A stretch of 64,000 nt of DNA from Polytrichum commune (taxonomy: Eukaryota; Streptophyta; Polytrichopsida; Polytrichales; Polytrichaceae): NCBI GenBank assembly GCA_950295325.1, contig OX485809.1, forward strand, positions 27,032,001 to 27,096,000, read 5' to 3'. Positions within the stretch are counted from its first letter, which is position 1, and each line of letters begins with the position of its first letter. The position numbers were made by a program, and so were the translations under genes. The notes beneath the pieces were generated by a model, which saw nothing but the letters and a program-made list of their open reading frames with translations, was not told the DNA's origin and did not search any database. Positions 61,212-64,000 of the stretch are shown one piece after another.

Positions 61212-62625
61212 ATCAACTTAGAAGTTCTCATTCAATACCCGTACCCACTGGTATATGGAGAAAACAATATCTGCACAAACACTGCTCAAATCCCATCCAA
61301 AACTCTGCCTTGCAAAATTCCATCACCACTATACCCTCGGACAATTTAACAAATACTTTTAATACCATGACCTGCTGGATATCATATCGTAAGTTCTCTT
61401 TCATTCCCCTTACCCACTTGCATATGTAAACACCAATACCCGCACAACACTGCTCAAACCCCATTTAAAACCCTACCTTTTGTTCAGAACTCAGACTGCA
61501 AATTTCTGAAAAACACACTAATCCCAGACTAATTTTTTTAGTATTAAAAAGAACAAAAACTGCAGACATAGATTCATATAAAGTGCCAGTTCCTTACCCT
61601 GGTCCCCGGCAGCCTCGTGAGCTCCGCGCAGGCGACTTTCCAAATGGTGCACCTGGAGACTGCCCAAACCCTAACCCTGTGAGCTCCAATTCACATGCAA
61701 ATCCTCACCAAAAACATCACCGAAAGTCTCCATAGATGCACAAAAGAGAGAGAGATGACAAATTGACGTGCCGTGCATGGCGGTGGCTGCTCGTCAGCCG
61801 TAGCAGAAGAAGAGGTGGCAGTGAGAGCCATGGCTACAAAAAAGTGATGGACGAGCAGAGAGAAGAGATTTAGCAGGGAGAGATGATGGGTGGATGCAAT
61901 CCATCTAAGTTAAGGAAGAAGTGCCTAAATCAACTTAGAAGTTCTCATTCAATACCCGTACCCACTGGTATATGGAGAAGACAATATCTGCATAAACACT
62001 GCTCAAATCCCATCCAAACCTCTGTCTTGCAAAATTCCATCACCACTATACCCTCGGACAATTTAACATATACTTTTAATACCATGACCTGCTGGATATC
62101 ATATCGTAAGTTCTCTTTCATTCCCCTTACCCACTTGTATATGTAAACACCAACACCCCCACAACACTGCTCAAACCCCATTTAAAACCCTACCTTTTGT
62201 TCAGAACTCAGACTGCAAATTTCTGAAAAACACACTAATCCCAGACTAATTTTTTTAGTATTAAAAAGAACAAAAACTGTAGACATAGATTCATAGAACG
62301 TGCCAGTTCCTTACCCTGGTCCCCGGCAGCCTCTTGAGCTCCGCGCAGGCGACTTTCCAACTGGTGCACCTGGAGACTGCCCAAACACTAACCCTGTGAG
62401 CTCCAATTCACATGCAAATCCTCACCAAAAACATCACCGAAAGTCTCCATAGATGCACAAAAGAGAGAGAGATGACAAATTGACGTGCCGTGGATGGCGG
62501 TGGCTGCTCGTCAGCCGTAGCAGAAGAAGAGATGGCAGTGAGAGCCATGGCTACAGAAAGGTGGTGGACGAGCAGAGAGAAGAGATTTAGCAGGGAGAGA
62601 TGATGGGTGGATGCAATCCATCTAA
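61212..62625. repeat. Tandem duplication of about 700 bp (two copies)
   Basis: Copy 1 is 61212-61909 and copy 2 61929-62625 (offset 716-717 bp, only scattered substitutions). Both start ATCAACTTAGAAGTTCTCAT and end TGGATGCAATCCATCTAA. Each copy holds, on the minus strand, an ATG-led stretch starting MALTATSSSATADEQPPP and an exon-like segment ending GGGACCAGG|GTAAGG. It may therefore duplicate a gene's 5' part, but no downstream exons were found. Confidence 0.9.
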
Positions 62626-64000
62626 TTAGTCTTAATTAATTTGGTAAGCATATTTTCTGATTTAATTGGGCTTAATTAGGATTAATCAGAATATATTAGA
62701 CTTAGTTGCATTCAATCTTACTTAACTAGTAGTCTAGTTTACATGCATATGAAAACTTTGTGATAGTAGAAGGTATTAACTATATTATATTAAACTATTA
62801 AACTATTAAACTATTCAAAATTTTAAGAAAAAAACATTAAATTTAGTTTCATTTTAGAATGACAAAGTCCCTTTAATTGTAAGTGAGAAAAATTATAACC
62901 TCAGTGCTAATGAGGATTTTGTAATATTTTTGACTTCCAAGTTAATTACATGCTTTATTGGCGGTTTCACTTTGAAAATGAAATCTAGTCAATTGCTTAT
63001 TTACTCAATGGAAGTGAACATATATATTGGATTTGAGACCTTGAAAATGAAGTGCACTCAATATGGGATTTGTGGACAAGTAGCCTTCAAAAATGCAAGT
63101 ACAATAGTTTTTTTGAAATCGGGCAAGCGGGCAACAGTTTTCGGTCAGGTGCAGAAAAAATGTCGGGCGGCTGCCCCTGACATAATATCCCCCCCCCCCC
63201 CCCCGAACATAGCAATAATATGGACGCTTGATTTGGGTCCACCTGCACTTCCCGGTTAAGGCTTCGGTTAGAGTAAGGAACCACTCAAATTAGTCAAATT
63301 GTGCCTGCACCACAATATGGTTAAGAGAATTGGCTAACATATGAGGCAGCTAGCCTCTATGAGAGCTAATCAATCTCACGCCGGCATTCTCCTAGTTAAA
63401 ATTAAGGTTTAAGTGAAAGTCATCAAACTAGAAGTCAGCTAATTTTTTGGACCTTGATTTTGTGAGGGAATCTTAACTCATTCATACCCCTCATGCTTAC
63501 CAACTCTCTACCAATGACTAGCCCGATATTTCTCTCAAAGGTTTGCATCTCATTTTCCCCATCTCAACTTCGTTCCACTACGAGGTGGACTGCACTATTT
63601 CTTACAACATCTTAAATTTAGCATAAATATCTTAATAATTAATAATAATATATTGATGACATAATACTATAACACCATTTTTAGGGTAAAATTATATCAA
63701 TCATATTTTTAGTTTCATTATAATGAAACACAAATGGTGTGAGCCACGTAAATTATAATGTATCATAATTAACGTCATGTTCAAAACTTAGGCAAGTTGA
63801 GTTAAACTTTGGTCGATCAACTTTAGCTCCTCTCTTACATTGGTCAACCTTTGATTAGTCATAACTAGGATGTGTGGGTGACAAGTTGTGCAATTGGTTA
63901 GGTAGCATATTAGTAAGTGGATTCTCACTAAGTCATGTTGTTAGTTGATTCTCCTAACTAGGTGGTGTAGGTGATTTGACCATAATTGTAGTTAGCTAGC
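62626..64000. other. AT-rich intergenic region, no supported gene
   Basis: Contains a C16 tract at 63189-63204 and otherwise AT-rich DNA with short open frames only. Confidence 0.5.

Overview
The window reads as nuclear DNA of a land plant. The evidence is spliceosomal GT-AG introns of about 100 to 5000 bp, several products with chloroplast or mitochondrial targeting-type N-termini, a light-harvesting-like thylakoid protein, an EXORDIUM-family protein, and AT-rich intergenic DNA full of small inverted-repeat transposons and homopolymer tracts. A non-flowering plant is possible, but this was not tested. No bacterial operon, CRISPR array, rRNA or tRNA gene was seen. Gene models below were built by hand: each junction was required to keep the reading frame, and to align with family residues recalled from memory where the family was recognised.

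Layout. 1-1868 (+): 3' part of a gene for a very acidic tandem-repeat protein, with a short last exon that a simple ORF view misses. 5949-11518 (-): four-exon LHC-like thylakoid protein whose first intron is swollen by tandem repeats. 11519-16831: transposon-rich spacer with a GC-rich foldback and a MITE with an exact target-site duplication. 16832-23072 (+): 14-exon gene of a conserved green-plant family of unknown function (Arabidopsis At2g44640-like as I recall it). 25222-28089 (-): EXORDIUM-like gene with an unusual membrane-anchor N-terminus. 30690-31600 (+): a decayed, internally deleted copy of the 16832-23072 gene. 31826-35241 (-): ten-exon organellar methionyl-tRNA formyltransferase. 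39240-40140: tandem array leading into 40169-41560 (+), a nuclear group II intron maturase whose reverse-transcriptase catalytic residues are lost. 43227-46119 (-): seven-exon thiamine pyrophosphokinase with a targeting-like first exon. 46120-58450: mostly repeats, two or three small PIF/Harbinger- and pogo/Tigger-like elements, and weak gene candidates. 58451-60505 (-): intronless half-size ABC transporter of the ATM/ABCB7 kind with a plastid-like leader. 60506-64000: a roughly 700-bp tandem duplication, then AT-rich DNA.

The genes do not form one pathway. Most look like housekeeping genes for organelles: translation initiation (formyltransferase), intron splicing (maturase), thiamine cofactor supply, thylakoid photoprotection and organelle transport. 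The most unusual observations are the catalytically dead maturase with a repeat array that repeats a coding-like segment just upstream, the internally deleted paralogous pseudogene, a repeat found next to gene 5' ends at three places, and the membrane-anchored EXORDIUM protein. No clearly new defence-type or otherwise novel multi-gene system was found.
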